In this document: positions 33,201-40,502 of the stretch, one piece after another
Numbering within the stretch: the first letter of the stretch is position 1
How the letters are laid out: each line of letters begins with the position of its first letter
DNA from: Syntrophaceae bacterium
Lineage (GTDB): Bacteria; Desulfobacterota; Syntrophia; Syntrophales; PHBD01
Direction of reading: 5' to 3'
Length of the DNA stretch: 64,000 nucleotides
NCBI GenBank assembly: GCA_013177825.1
Contig: JABLXX010000001.1
Location: 334,936 to 398,935 of the forward strand
The notes under the pieces: model-generated
Databases searched by the model: none
What the model was told of the DNA's origin: nothing
What the model saw: only the letters and a program-made list of their open reading frames with translations
Position numbers and translations under genes: made by a program

Positions 33201-33414
33201 CGGGATTCAGCGGCTCGATGTACGTGACATCGGCCATTCCCGGATCGGTCATGATGGTGGCTGGGTTGGAGTTTACCAGAACGATCTCGTAGCCGAGCCC
33301 CCGGAGGGCCTTGCATGCCTGGGTGCCGGAATAGTCGAACTCGCAGGCCTGGCCGATGATGATGGGGCCGGAGCCGATGATCATTATTTTCTGGATGTCG
33401 CTTCTCTTCGGCAT
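30214..33414 (-). CDS. carB: Carbamoyl-phosphate synthase large subunit (second copy)
   Basis: A 1066-residue complete CarB paralogue with both ATP-grasp halves: [17 protein letters not shown] and ENVDAMGVHTGDSYC, then [17 protein letters not shown] and GGQTPLNIAGELAKAG. A C-terminal allosteric domain follows (FATKGTHEFLSRQG). GAGGAAAAC precedes the ATG at 33414; the 92 in-frame codons upstream are promoter and leader. No second carA is near, so it would have to share the single CarA or use free ammonia. It heads a two-gene unit with purF copy 2, with a strong sigma-70 promoter at 33536-33564. Confidence 0.95.
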   Translation of the reverse strand: MPKRSDIQKIMIIGSGPIIIGQACEFDYSGTQACKALRGLGYEIVLVNSNPATIMTDPGMADVTYIEPLNPESMIEIIENERPDAILPNLGGQTGLNLTSELARRGVLDKYGVKVIGVQVDAIERGEDRIAFKETMNRLGIDMPRSEPAYTVEEAEKIAAQLGYPVVIRPAYTMGGTGGGLVYNLEELRVVAGRGIAASLVGQILIEESVVGWEELELEVVRDAKNRMITVCFIENVDAMGVHTGDSYCTAPMLTISPELQARLQKHSYDIVEAIQVIGGTNIQFAHNPETGRVVVIEINPRTSRSSALASKATGFPIAFVSSLLAGGLTLDEIPYWREGTLDKYTPWGDYVVVKFARWDFEKFKGSVDRLGTQMRAVGEVMSIGKNYKEAFQKAIRSLEKGRYGLGFVKDFNRKSLDELMELLAEPSSERQFILYEALRKGAPVETLFRKTYIKPWFLSQMKELVDLEEKILKYRGGPLPDEILKQAKKDGFADRYLAQILGVPEADIRRQRIGIGMAEAWHAVPVSGVENAAYYYSTYNASDEVPVSNRRKIMVLGGGPNRIGQGIEFDYCCVHTAFTLRDEGFESIMVNCNPETVSTDYDTSDKLYFEPLTVEDVLSIYEKEKPEGVIVQFGGQTPLNIAGELAKAGVKILGTSPETIDLAEDRDRFRQMMVKLGIPMPESGMASTIEEALVVADRIGYPLMVRPSYVLGGRGMEIVHDEEMLRRYVSAAVGVTPERPILIDKFLENAIEAEADAISDGTDAYVPAVMEHIELAGIHSGDSACVIPPISIPARHLDTIEEYTRKIAVEFNVVGLMNIQYAIAGDTVYVLEANPRASRTVPLVSKVCGVSMARLATQVMLGKKLSDLNLTTRRFPHFGVKEAVFPFNMFQEVDPVLGPEMRSTGEVLGLADSFGLAFYKAEEAAQQVLPNAGSVLITVEAQDKGGILQTARTFQELGFKIFATKGTHEFLSRQGIATEPILKMHEGRPNIVDAVKNGEIQLIINTPSGKMSAHDDSYIRKAAIKYKIPYITTTAAAAAAVKGIMAFRKGHGRARSLQSYHKDIQ

Positions 33415-33535
33415 GTTTTCCTCTTGTCTTTCCGCCGCGCCCGGTTCCGGACGGCTTGCTGTTGGGATGGTCCGTCGACGATAACGTACAGATTTCCGGG
33501 AGGATTGCTGTGGAGATCGGTCAACCGGTTGGCGA

Positions 33536-33564
33536 TATATAGGGGAGAGCCCATTGGTTGTCAA
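33536..33564 (-). promoter_or_regulatory. Sigma-70 promoter of carB-purF copy 2
   Basis: On the minus strand TTGACA (33564-33559), a 17-base spacer and TATATA (33541-33536). The -35 box is perfect and the spacing ideal. It gives a leader of about 115 bases before carB. It overlaps the -35 box of the divergent promoter for the amidohydrolase. Confidence 0.7.
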
Positions 33565-33587
33565 GGCAGAAATAAGTACTTGATAAT
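33558..33587 (+). promoter_or_regulatory. Divergent sigma-70 promoter of the amidohydrolase gene
   Basis: TTGTCA (33558-33563), an 18-base spacer and GATAAT (33582-33587), five of six matches to the -10 consensus, in an AT-rich island. It shares five bases of its -35 box with the opposing carB promoter, so the two should compete for polymerase. About 170 bases of leader follow; the gap 33415-33765 holds nothing else I recognise. Confidence 0.6.
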
Positions 33588-33765
33588 ATACATATATATT
33601 TCGCGCGACCTGCGTGTGCTTCCCGGGGGGGAGCGGCTTGCCGAGTTCCCCCGGCGGCGCACCCGGTCGGCGGTGGTTCCCGGATTTCACGCCTTGTCAG
33701 GCCTGTTGTGGCTGTGTTAGATGCCTCGATCGGGAAGCGGGCAAGCGAACCTGCCGGGAGGCCAT

Positions 33766-34683
33766 ATGGTCAGGGATGACGGTCCACAGTCGGCCAGGGA
33801 AAGAGGGGAAGGGAAGAACGACGCCACACCCGTCCCCGGCGCCATCGTCGATTTCCATGTCCACCTTTTCCCGGACCGCCTGTTCGATGCCATCTGGGAG
33901 CGCTTCGTTACCGACTACGGATGGCCCGTCCTTCACAGGATCTACTGGAGGGAGGCGGTGGATCATCTCCGCCGGCGGGGCGTCGGGCCCATCGTCTTCT
34001 CCAATTACGCACACCGGCCTGGGGTAGCCCGGGGCCTCAACGACTGGAACCGAAGCGTCCTCGATGAAGATCCTGATCTTTACTGCTTCGCGCCGTTCCA
34101 TCCGGGCGACGACAACGCCCTGACCATGGCTTCGGACATCCTGAGCCACCCGAGAGTCCTTGGATTCAAGCTCCAGCTTCTCGTCCAGCGTTTCCATCCC
34201 CATGACGAACGCCTTTTCCCCCTGTATGAGCTCGTGATGGAGCGGGGGAAGCACCTGCTCCTGCACGTGGGGAACGGGCCCGTAGGCAACGAGTTCGTCG
34301 GCCTGGAAGGGTTTGTGAAGGTTCTCCGGCGGTACCCGGACCTTCCCGCTACGGTGGCCCACATGGGGGCGCTGGAATACGGCGGATTCGCCTCTCTCCT
34401 GGAGGACCATCCGGGACTGCTCATGGATACGGCCTTTGCCTTCCTCCCGCGCCTGGGCTCCATGTGCGATATCGAAAAGGAGCGCCTGGAGGGTCTGCGG
34501 AAGCGAGTCCTTTACGGATCGGATTTCCCGAACCTGCTTTTCCCGCGGGAGGACGAGATCGGGCAGCTTCGGTCGCTGGGGCTTTCGGAGGCGTTTTACG
34601 AGGGAATCTTCCGGGAGAACGGGCTGGATCTGATCCGGCGTACCTGCCCGGATGAATTGCCGGAACGCGAAGGGGACCGTTAA
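33766..34683 (+). CDS. Amidohydrolase 2-family metal-dependent hydrolase
   Basis: A 305-residue TIM-barrel hydrolase. The metal-binding HxH is in VDFHVHLFPDR near the N-terminus; further motifs are LGFKLQLLVQRFHPHD, LLLHVGNGP, AHMGALEYGG and YGSDFPNLLFPRED, whose Asp is the usual catalytic residue. Family members are hydrolases or decarboxylases on ring or amide substrates; the substrate here is unknown. The ATG at 33766 has GGGAGG four bases upstream; an earlier ATG at 33721 has no ribosome site. It converges with the next gene, the two stop codons lying one base apart. Confidence 0.8.
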   Translation: MVRDDGPQSARERGEGKNDATPVPGAIVDFHVHLFPDRLFDAIWERFVTDYGWPVLHRIYWREAVDHLRRRGVGPIVFSNYAHRPGVARGLNDWNRSVLDEDPDLYCFAPFHPGDDNALTMASDILSHPRVLGFKLQLLVQRFHPHDERLFPLYELVMERGKHLLLHVGNGPVGNEFVGLEGFVKVLRRYPDLPATVAHMGALEYGGFASLLEDHPGLLMDTAFAFLPRLGSMCDIEKERLEGLRKRVLYGSDFPNLLFPREDEIGQLRSLGLSEAFYEGIFRENGLDLIRRTCPDELPEREGDR

Positions 34684-34684
34684 A

Positions 34685-35083
34685 TTAGAGGATCCCGACC
34701 AGGCGAAGGCCTGTAAGGACGGTCAATAAGGCCGCGGCCAGGGCGAGTCGTCCGCTCCAGCGGTGAACCATCCGGAGCCGGGCGGCGTGAGCGCGGATTC
34801 GGAATGCCAGAATGCCGACGATCGGGGCGGTGAAGGAGAGAACGAGCACGGCGGCGCCCAGCCAGGTGTGCGGTTCCTGGAGATGGACCCCGGTGGATGC
34901 CTCCACGAGGAAGTACGCCGCCGCCGCACCCGGGACCAGCATCACGGCCCCGGCGATGCCCAAGGCTCGGTGTCCCTTCAGCCACCAGCGCTTCCGCTTC
35001 AGGAAACGGGACACGATGCCGGCCAAGGTCATGAGCCCGAATCCCGTTCCCATGAGCAGACCGTGGATCAGCAGAGGATTCAT
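34685..35083 (-). CDS. Four-helix membrane protein, cytochrome b561-like
   Basis: A 132-residue integral membrane protein with four hydrophobic helices: residues about 4-27, 41-63, 75-95 and 112-130. His residues at helix ends (LLIHGLLMG, KGHRALGIAG, RMVHRWSGRL) are placed like b561/b-type haem ligands, but I cannot confirm haem binding. The function is unknown; transmembrane electron transfer is a guess from the fold. It has no obvious partner gene, although the next gene on the same strand (160 bases upstream) encodes a secreted protein with a superoxide-reductase-like fold. Confidence 0.65.
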   Translation of the reverse strand: MNPLLIHGLLMGTGFGLMTLAGIVSRFLKRKRWWLKGHRALGIAGAVMLVPGAAAAYFLVEASTGVHLQEPHTWLGAAVLVLSFTAPIVGILAFRIRAHAARLRMVHRWSGRLALAAALLTVLTGLRLVGIL

Positions 35084-35242
35084 CGGGAGTGGATGCCTCC
35101 GACGAAGGAAAGGATCAGGTTTTTCCCCGCTGCTTCGGACAAACGGGATGCCTGGAGACGGATTCCCGGTCCTGTCCGCGCACGGCTTTTTGTCGTTCTA
35201 CGTTCCACACGCATGTTCCGGGAATGCGTTCGTCCGCCGCCC

Positions 35243-35647
35243 TTATTTTGCTGCCGGTTTTGCCGCCGGGACGGTGAATTTCACGGCTTTCGAACCCCAG
35301 AGGTTGCAGGTCACCTTCACGTCCAGGACGTCTCCGGGAAAGGCCTGGATGCGGTAACTGTAAGAAAAGGCCGGGGCGTCCGGCTGGCTCTTGTAGTTCT
35401 GGGAGAGAAGAACCTTGTTCTCCTTCTTGATTTCCACGTTTTTGATGTAATGGGACGTCGGGAAAGGAGAGGGATGGGTAATGGTCACCTGGAGCGTCTG
35501 GGTCGCTGCCTCGTAGCTGAACTTGAGATCGCTGGGTGAATGGGCCTGGGCCACTCCGCAGGGAAGAATCCAAATCCAGGCCAGGATCAGCCAGAATACC
35601 GCCGGCGGGAGCAGGCTGCCCCCGGTTTTTTTTGCGTTCCGTTTCAT
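35243..35647 (-). CDS. Secreted superoxide-reductase-like (desulfoferrodoxin-fold) protein with altered metal site
   Basis: A 134-residue exported protein. A signal peptide ends near AQA-H (residues 33-36). The mature part resembles the superoxide reductase domain: THPSPFPTSHYIKNVEI corresponds to the two-His segment (His58, His66), and VTCNLWGSK corresponds to the C-x2-H segment. The Cys (114) is kept but the His is Trp117, and the first His ligand seems missing. Real enzymes bind iron with four His and one Cys, so catalysis is doubtful. The ATG at 35647 has AAGGAG upstream; longer readings overlap the neighbour. It follows the hydrolase gene on the same strand by 85 bases. Fold assignment is by eye. 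Confidence 0.6.
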   Translation of the reverse strand: MKRNAKKTGGSLLPPAVFWLILAWIWILPCGVAQAHSPSDLKFSYEAATQTLQVTITHPSPFPTSHYIKNVEIKKENKVLLSQNYKSQPDAPAFSYSYRIQAFPGDVLDVKVTCNLWGSKAVKFTVPAAKPAAK

Positions 35648-35732
35648 GGTTGGTCTCCTTCCTGTTGAAGTGTGTCGCTGCCGCCGGCGGTGGATCGACC
35701 GGCGCTCCTTGGATGGACGGGGATGAAGGAAT

Positions 35733-36572
35733 CTAAACCTTGATTTCCATGTTCTGGTGAAGGGCGAAGCAGTCCATCTCTTGACCCTCCCGTTTGACGA
35801 AACGCCGGCAGTCCTGCACGATGGCGTCCACCTGGTCGTCGGACCGTTCCTGATTGTGGTGGAACAGGCCGAGCCGCTGCACACCGGCCTCCAGGGCCAG
35901 CCTCAGGGCGTCCGTATAGACAGAGTGGCCCCAGGCCCGCGTGCGGAGGTAATCCGTTTCCGTGTATTCGGCATCATGGATCAGGAGGTCCGCCCCCCGG
36001 GAAAAAGCGAGATAGTCTTCAAAGTCGCACCCGCCGGGATGCTTGTACAGGAGTTCGTTGTCCGTGAGGAAGACAAAGGTTTTGCCGTCCTCCTCGAACT
36101 TGAAGCCCTCTCCCTGGTTCGGGTGGCTGATTGGAATGGTCTTGATGGTGATGGAGTCGATCCGGAACTCGTCCATGCAGGCCTCATGATAGAGGATCTC
36201 CGCCCGGATGTCTCCGAAATTGACCGGAAAATGGGGAGGCTCCATGACCCGGGAGATGATTTCCTGAAGGGAGGACTGGGCATAGGAGCACCCGTACATG
36301 GCAATGGAGGTTTTCCGGAAGTAGATCGGCTTGAAGAAAGGGAATCCCATGAGATGGTCCCAGTGGGCGTGGGTGAAGATCATGGTGAAGGAACTCACGC
36401 CTTCGGCCATGAGCTGGTTGCCCAGCCGCCGGATGCCCGAACCGGCGTCGATGATGATGACGTCGTTGTTCTTCGTCCGGATCTCGATGCACGTTGTATC
36501 ACCGCCGTACTTGAGATACTCGCTTCCGGACACGGGGATCGATCCCCGTGCCCCCCAGCACCGGATGATCAT
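35733..36572 (-). CDS. Metallo-beta-lactamase-fold hydrolase
   Basis: A 279-residue MBL-fold enzyme of the RNase Z/phosphodiesterase-like branch. It opens with RCWGARGSIPVSG, has the metal motif THAHWDHLMGFP, a later metal His in PISHPNQG and Asp in LIHDAEYTE, and ends with LFHHNQERSDDQVD. Proteins of this group often hydrolyse phosphodiesters or act as accessory domains in signalling; the natural substrate is unknown. GGAGGG lies before the ATG. A good sigma-70 promoter lies at 36649-36677 on the minus strand. It probably forms a unit with the downstream secreted protein. Confidence 0.85.
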   Translation of the reverse strand: MIIRCWGARGSIPVSGSEYLKYGGDTTCIEIRTKNNDVIIIDAGSGIRRLGNQLMAEGVSSFTMIFTHAHWDHLMGFPFFKPIYFRKTSIAMYGCSYAQSSLQEIISRVMEPPHFPVNFGDIRAEILYHEACMDEFRIDSITIKTIPISHPNQGEGFKFEEDGKTFVFLTDNELLYKHPGGCDFEDYLAFSRGADLLIHDAEYTETDYLRTRAWGHSVYTDALRLALEAGVQRLGLFHHNQERSDDQVDAIVQDCRRFVKREGQEMDCFALHQNMEIKV

Positions 36573-36648
36573 TGGTTCCCTCCACCCTCCCTTTCCGGGA
36601 CCGGCCCGAAAAGGCTGCCGTTCCTGCAGGGCAGTACATTAAGAAGAG

Positions 36649-36677
36649 TAAATAATGGTTATCAGAGGGGTTGTCAA
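36649..36677 (-). promoter_or_regulatory. Sigma-70 promoter of the MBL-fold hydrolase gene
   Basis: Minus strand TTGACA (36677-36672), 17-base spacer, TATTTA (36654-36649). The -35 is perfect and followed by ACC, as in the carB promoter at 33536-33564. The divergent gap 36573-36934 holds this promoter and the one at 36872; nothing else is evident. Confidence 0.6.
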
Positions 36678-36871
36678 GCTTTGATCCCGCCGGGTCCCGG
36701 ATTCTCTCCTTTCCCGGCGTTCGGTGTCAGGAAGAACTGGATATCTCCGCATCTGTCTTCGTCGGCAACACCATGGCGGGCGGAGTTTGAAGATCCGGGC
36801 GGGCCGCGGGCGCAATAGGTGATTCCTGATGGATTCCAATGAGATCCAAATTCGGGGGGCTGATTTTGTAC

Positions 36872-36900
36872 TTGTCAAAAACAGCGTTCATTGCTACAAG
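36872..36900 (+). promoter_or_regulatory. Sigma-70 promoter of the fbp gene
   Basis: TTGTCA (36872-36877), a 17-base spacer and TACAAG (36895-36900), four of six matches at -10. The start codon of fbp lies 35 bases downstream, giving a short leader that contains GAGGTG. Confidence 0.5.
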
Positions 36901-36934
36901 ATGAATATTTGAAAGGAAGCGAGGTGAACAACGA

Positions 36935-37879
36935 ATGGCAGAGGGCATTTCGGACTACACGAAATTCGTAGTGGATCTGCGACGTCATATGTGGCTTGCC
37001 GGCGTGGAAACGGAGTTGCGGAGGCTGATCTGGCAGATCGCCGTGACCGGGAAATACATCTCGGCGAAAATTCATGAATCCAACCGCAAACTGGCGGGAC
37101 TCAGGAACGTATACGGAGAGGAGCAGCTCGCTCTGGACCGGAGCGCCGACGAGATTCTCAAAAACCAGCTTCACCATTCCGGGTTTGTCCGTCAGTACGC
37201 CTCGGAGGAGCAGGAGGCCATCGTCGAGATCGGTGAGGGCAATGGAAAATATTTCGTGACGGCGGATCCCCTGGACGGATCCTCCCTTGTGGACACAAAT
37301 CTTTCCATCGGTACGATCATCGGCATTCACCGGGAGACGTTTCTGACGGAAGGAGCACGTTCCATGGTGGCGGCCCTCTACATCACCTACGGCCCCCTGA
37401 TCACCATGGTCTATTCCGCCGGCAAGGGCACCCATGAGTTTGTCCTGAATCGGGAAGGGGAATACGTCCTTTCCCAGGAGAACATCCGGCTCAACGAGCA
37501 GGGGTCGATCTACAGCCTGGGCGGACTGCGCAAGGACTGGACGGACGGGCACCTGCGGTTCGTGGAGTTCCTGGAGGAGAGAGGGTACAAGCTTCGCTAC
37601 AGCGGAGGCTTCGTTCCCGACATCAATCAGGTGCTCATCAAGAAGGGCGGCGTCTTCACGTATCCCGCCCTGAGAAAGAACCCCCACGGGAAGTTGAGGC
37701 TTCTGTTCGAACTGCAGCCCATGGCGTTCATCGCTACCCAGGCCGGCGGCATGGCGACCGACGGCCATCGGGACATCCTCTCGATTCCGGTGGAGGAACT
37801 GGACCAGTGTTCTCCCATTTATATCGGGAGCTCCTTCGAGATTCGAAAGGCGGCGGAATTCCTGGAACAGGGGTCCTGA
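36935..37879 (+). CDS. fbp: Fructose-1,6-bisphosphatase, class I
   Basis: A 314-residue class I fructose bisphosphatase, the irreversible step of gluconeogenesis. The metal and substrate motif TADPLDGSSLVDTNLSIGTI is intact. Also seen are YSGGFVPDINQVL, a GGVFTYPAL stretch and GGMATDGHRDIL. GAGGTG stands 8 bases upstream of the ATG. A class II aldolase gene follows after 82 bases, so the two gluconeogenic steps aldolase and phosphatase are likely co-transcribed. The AMP-binding N-terminus of animal-type enzymes is not evident. Confidence 0.95.
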   Translation: MAEGISDYTKFVVDLRRHMWLAGVETELRRLIWQIAVTGKYISAKIHESNRKLAGLRNVYGEEQLALDRSADEILKNQLHHSGFVRQYASEEQEAIVEIGEGNGKYFVTADPLDGSSLVDTNLSIGTIIGIHRETFLTEGARSMVAALYITYGPLITMVYSAGKGTHEFVLNREGEYVLSQENIRLNEQGSIYSLGGLRKDWTDGHLRFVEFLEERGYKLRYSGGFVPDINQVLIKKGGVFTYPALRKNPHGKLRLLFELQPMAFIATQAGGMATDGHRDILSIPVEELDQCSPIYIGSSFEIRKAAEFLEQGS

Positions 37880-37961
37880 AGCAGGCCAATCCCCACGAAA
37901 ATCCGGAAGCGGCGGATCATCCCCCATATCGTGCAGCCGCTTCTCAGAAAGGAGATGTTTC

Positions 37962-39353
37962 ATGCCCGTGATTTTTGAACAGATGGACTCGTTGCGCGCC
38001 GCCTTGAAGGGGATCCTCTCCATCGAGGATGACGTCCGGGTTCTCGATGAGCAGAACCTGAGGAACCGCCTCGTGGACGACCTGGTTTATTCCGCCGTCT
38101 TCAGCGGCGACGAGGGTGTCCGGGAGGCCTGCCGCTGGCTGATCCGTCGCGCCGGCTGGGCCCTCGGGATCCATTCCTCCTCCATCCAGCCGCTGTACGA
38201 GGCCATGGGAAGGAGAGAGGTCTCCGGTTTCACCGTGCCGGCCATCAACATCCGCACCCTCACCTTCCACACCGCCCAGGCCATCCTCCGGGCCGCCGCC
38301 AAGGGAAAGACGGGGTTCGTCATCTTCGAGATCGCCCGTTCCGAAATCGACTACACGAAACAGCGCCCCGCCGAGTACACGGCGGCCGTCGTTGCAGCGG
38401 CCATCAGGACGGGATGGAAAGGCCCCCTCTTTCTCCAGGGCGACCATTTTCAGGTGAACGCGGGCCGATATGCCAAGGATCCCGATAAGGAAGTTCGGGC
38501 CGTGAAAGATCTGATCTGGGAGGCCATCGAAGGAGGTTTCTACAACATCGATATCGACACCTCCACGCTGGTGGACCTGTCCAAGACGACCGTCCGGGAG
38601 CAGCAGTACCTCAATTACAGCCTTGCTGCGGAGCTCACGACCATGATCCGCGACCTGGAGCCGGCGGGGATCACCATCTCCGTGGGAGGCGAGATCGGCG
38701 AGGTCGGCGGTAAGAACAGCACGGTGGAGGAACTGAACGCCTACATGGAGGGTTTCCTGGAGATTCTGAAAAAACAGGGGGAGGACCTCAAGGGGATCAG
38801 CAAGATGAGCGTCCAGACGGGAACGACCCACGGCGGCGTGCCCCTTCCCGATGGAACGGTGGCCCAGGTGAAGCTGGATTTCGAGACCCTGGCGCGGCTG
38901 TCCGAAGAAGCTCGGGCCCGCTGGGGCCTTTCCGGGGCCGTGCAGCACGGCGCCTCGACCCTTCCCAACGAGGCCTTTGACCGCTTCCCTGCCACGGGAA
39001 CGGCGGAGATCCACCTTGCCACGGGATTCCAGAACATCGTCTACGACAGTGCGGCCTTCCCGGTTCCGCTCAAGGAGAAGATCTACGGATACCTGAAAGC
39101 GGAAATGGCGGGGGAGCGGAAAGCCAGCGATACGGAGGAGCAGTTCCTCTACAAGACCCGCAAGAAAGGATTCGGTCCTTTCAAGCGGGAGCTGTGGGGG
39201 CTGCCGGATGAGACCCTGTCGGCGCTTGGCCGGGAGTTGGAGAACCAGTTCGCCTTTTTCTTCGGCAAGCTGAATATGCACGACACGGAGCACTTCGTGG
39301 CCCGCTACATCCGGCCCGTGGATGCCGCCATGAAGAAACCGGCCGGACTCTGA
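37962..39353 (+). CDS. fba: Class II (zinc-dependent) fructose-bisphosphate aldolase, long form
   Basis: A 463-residue class II aldolase, longer than the usual 280-360. A 75-residue N-terminal extension precedes the barrel. Zinc and catalytic motifs can be placed: LFLQGDHFQVN (Asp-His), SVGGEIGEVGGKNS, TGTTHGGVPLPDG (second His) and GAVQHGAST (third His), followed by the phosphate/Asp region IHLATGFQN. AGAAAGGAGA lies before the ATG. With fbp upstream it would run gluconeogenesis from triose phosphates. The sequence is divergent, so the sugar could be another ketose bisphosphate. A palindrome lies 34 bases past the stop. Confidence 0.8.
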   Translation: MPVIFEQMDSLRAALKGILSIEDDVRVLDEQNLRNRLVDDLVYSAVFSGDEGVREACRWLIRRAGWALGIHSSSIQPLYEAMGRREVSGFTVPAINIRTLTFHTAQAILRAAAKGKTGFVIFEIARSEIDYTKQRPAEYTAAVVAAAIRTGWKGPLFLQGDHFQVNAGRYAKDPDKEVRAVKDLIWEAIEGGFYNIDIDTSTLVDLSKTTVREQQYLNYSLAAELTTMIRDLEPAGITISVGGEIGEVGGKNSTVEELNAYMEGFLEILKKQGEDLKGISKMSVQTGTTHGGVPLPDGTVAQVKLDFETLARLSEEARARWGLSGAVQHGASTLPNEAFDRFPATGTAEIHLATGFQNIVYDSAAFPVPLKEKIYGYLKAEMAGERKASDTEEQFLYKTRKKGFGPFKRELWGLPDETLSALGRELENQFAFFFGKLNMHDTEHFVARYIRPVDAAMKKPAGL

Positions 39354-39387
39354 GGCTAGCCGGCCGACTGTGAACAACAGCATGAAA

Positions 39388-39416
39388 GGGGGAGCGGATT
39401 TCGAATCCGCTCCTCC
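39388..39416. repeat. Palindrome, GCGGATT family, copy 1 of the pair
   Basis: GGGGGAGCGGATT (39388-39400), loop TCG, AATCCGCTCCTCC (39404-39416), with one mismatch, followed by a CTCCT-rich run. It lies just past the aldolase stop and may end that transcript. Confidence 0.8.
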
Positions 39417-39636
39417 TCCTCCTCCTTTCTTTCCCTTTCCTGCCAAGCCGGGCCCCCTTTCCCTTTGCATTCATCGCATCGGCGCGGGGGCTGCCACGGG
39501 GGCTTCCGCCGTCGCGGACGTTTTTTCCCGCGATCCGTCGTCGACGGTCCGTCAGGCTGGAGGGATGGGAAAAAAGTCCTAATTGCTCCTCTGGAAACCC
39601 CCGGTCGCGCCCCCGCGAACGTCGGTCGGGGAGGGT

Positions 39637-39800
39637 GGGCTTCCCGGAGCGCGAATAGCGGCTTTTTCGGGGTACCCTGCCGTCGCAGCGAAGCGCCCGC
39701 AAAGTCATCTGTCTGAGCACCGTCCGGTGCGAGTTATGACTTTGCAGCGGAGCGAGACGTTGCAGGGTCGAAAAAACGCTTCTGAGCGCGAGGGAAGCCC
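39637..39800. repeat. Long imperfect hairpin element (about 164 bases)
   Basis: The two halves are reverse complements with several mismatches and small gaps. GGGCTTCCC opens and GGGAAGCCC closes it; inside, ACCCTGC mirrors GCAGGGT, GCAAAGTCAT mirrors ATGACTTTGC, and the tip is GCACCG-TC-CGGTGC (39717-39730). No coding capacity, no transposase and no target-site duplication that I can see. It could be a MITE-like insertion, a REP-type composite or a structured RNA. Confidence 0.75.
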
Positions 39801-39861
39801 TTCTCCCACATGCCAGCCTCCCATCCGCGCCAGATTTCTGTAAAAAAAAGGAAAAAATAAA

Positions 39862-39890
39862 GGGGGAGCGGATTCGAAATCCGCTCCCCC
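39862..39890. repeat. Palindrome, GCGGATT family, copy 2 of the pair
   Basis: Perfect 13-base arms GGGGGAGCGGATT (39862-39874) and AATCCGCTCCCCC (39878-39890) with loop CGA. The preceding A-rich run (read as U on the minus strand) would make it a rho-independent terminator for the nitroreductase operon, whose stop is 39 bases away. Confidence 0.8.
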
Positions 39891-39929
39891 CTCTGCTTTG
39901 TATGCCGGGGTGCCGCACATCCCCCGGGT

Positions 39930-40499
39930 TCAGCCCAGGACGATGTCCTCCAGGCGGCGCTTGGGGACGTGGTGAACGCGGTTTCCGTCGCGCCAGTACT
40001 TCACGTCCCCGTCCGGTCCGATGGGATCCATGACGACGGTCTCCACGGGCTTGCCCAGGGCGATGACGAGAAGGATCTCGTAGCGTTCCGGGATGGCCAG
40101 GGCCTTCCGCAGGCCGGCCCGGCTCACCGAAGCGATCATGCAGCCCCCCAGTCCCTTTTCCACGGCTCCCAGGAGGATGGTCTGGGCGGCGATGCCGTGG
40201 TCGTAGGCCACTTCCGGGGCCGTTTCCTTGTCTCCCAGCATGATGACGTAGCCCGTGGGGCGTTCCCCCGCCTCCGGTCCCGGCCAGTCCGGCAGGTAGC
40301 CCGCCCAGGCGAGATGGCTGAAGACGACGGCGTTGCGCGGCGCGTCCGAGGACAGGATGTAGCGGAGGGGCTGCTTGTTGGCCGCCGAGGCCGTCTGGCG
40401 GGCCAGGTCCACCAGTTCCAGGAGCGTATCCCTGCTGATGGCATGGGATTCGTCGAATCTCCGGTAACTCCTGTTTCTCGATACAAGATCCTTGAACAT
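39930..40499 (-). CDS. Nitroreductase-family FMN protein
   Basis: A 189-residue flavoprotein of the nitroreductase fold. It has the N-terminal FMN phosphate-binding pattern SRNRSYRRFDES, the ASAANKQPLRY segment and KGLGGCMIASVSRAGL. Such enzymes reduce nitro groups, quinones or flavins with NAD(P)H; the substrate here is unknown. The ATG lies three bases past the stop of the aldolase-like gene upstream and uses GGAGGAGG within it, so the two are translationally linked. It is the last of four genes (39930-43619) that look like one catabolic or redox operon. Confidence 0.85.
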   Translation of the reverse strand: MFKDLVSRNRSYRRFDESHAISRDTLLELVDLARQTASAANKQPLRYILSSDAPRNAVVFSHLAWAGYLPDWPGPEAGERPTGYVIMLGDKETAPEVAYDHGIAAQTILLGAVEKGLGGCMIASVSRAGLRKALAIPERYEILLVIALGKPVETVVMDPIGPDGDVKYWRDGNRVHHVPKRRLEDIVLG

Positions 40500-40502
40500 G
40501 GT

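Larger units (their letters stand above)
39354..39929. other. Repeat-filled intergenic region
   Basis: A 576-base gap between convergent genes that holds no credible gene. It contains a palindrome at 39388-39416, a very long imperfect hairpin at 39637-39800 and a second palindrome at 39862-39890. Open frames through it are short and follow the repeat arms. The layout suggests a repeat-insertion site rather than lost coding sequence. Confidence 0.8.

Noticed and set aside
33415-33690. A 92-residue N-terminal extension of CarB copy 2
   Set aside because: The extension covers the TTGACA/TATATA promoter and is AT-rich and unlike CarB; the ATG at 33414 has a good ribosome site and gives the standard PKRSDIQKIMIIGSGP start.
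30370-33720. A 1116-codon plus-strand frame opposite carB copy 2
   Set aside because: Same codon-bias shadow as above; it runs through the carB promoter and has no recognisable protein features.
39354-39600. A small gene (about 70 codons) after the class II aldolase
   Set aside because: It is translated through the palindrome, starts with the repeat and has Pro/Ser-rich low-complexity sequence.
39862-39890. Possible tRNA T-arm because of GATTCGAAATC
   Set aside because: The surrounding sequence has no acceptor, D or anticodon arm; the match is the centre of a simple palindrome.
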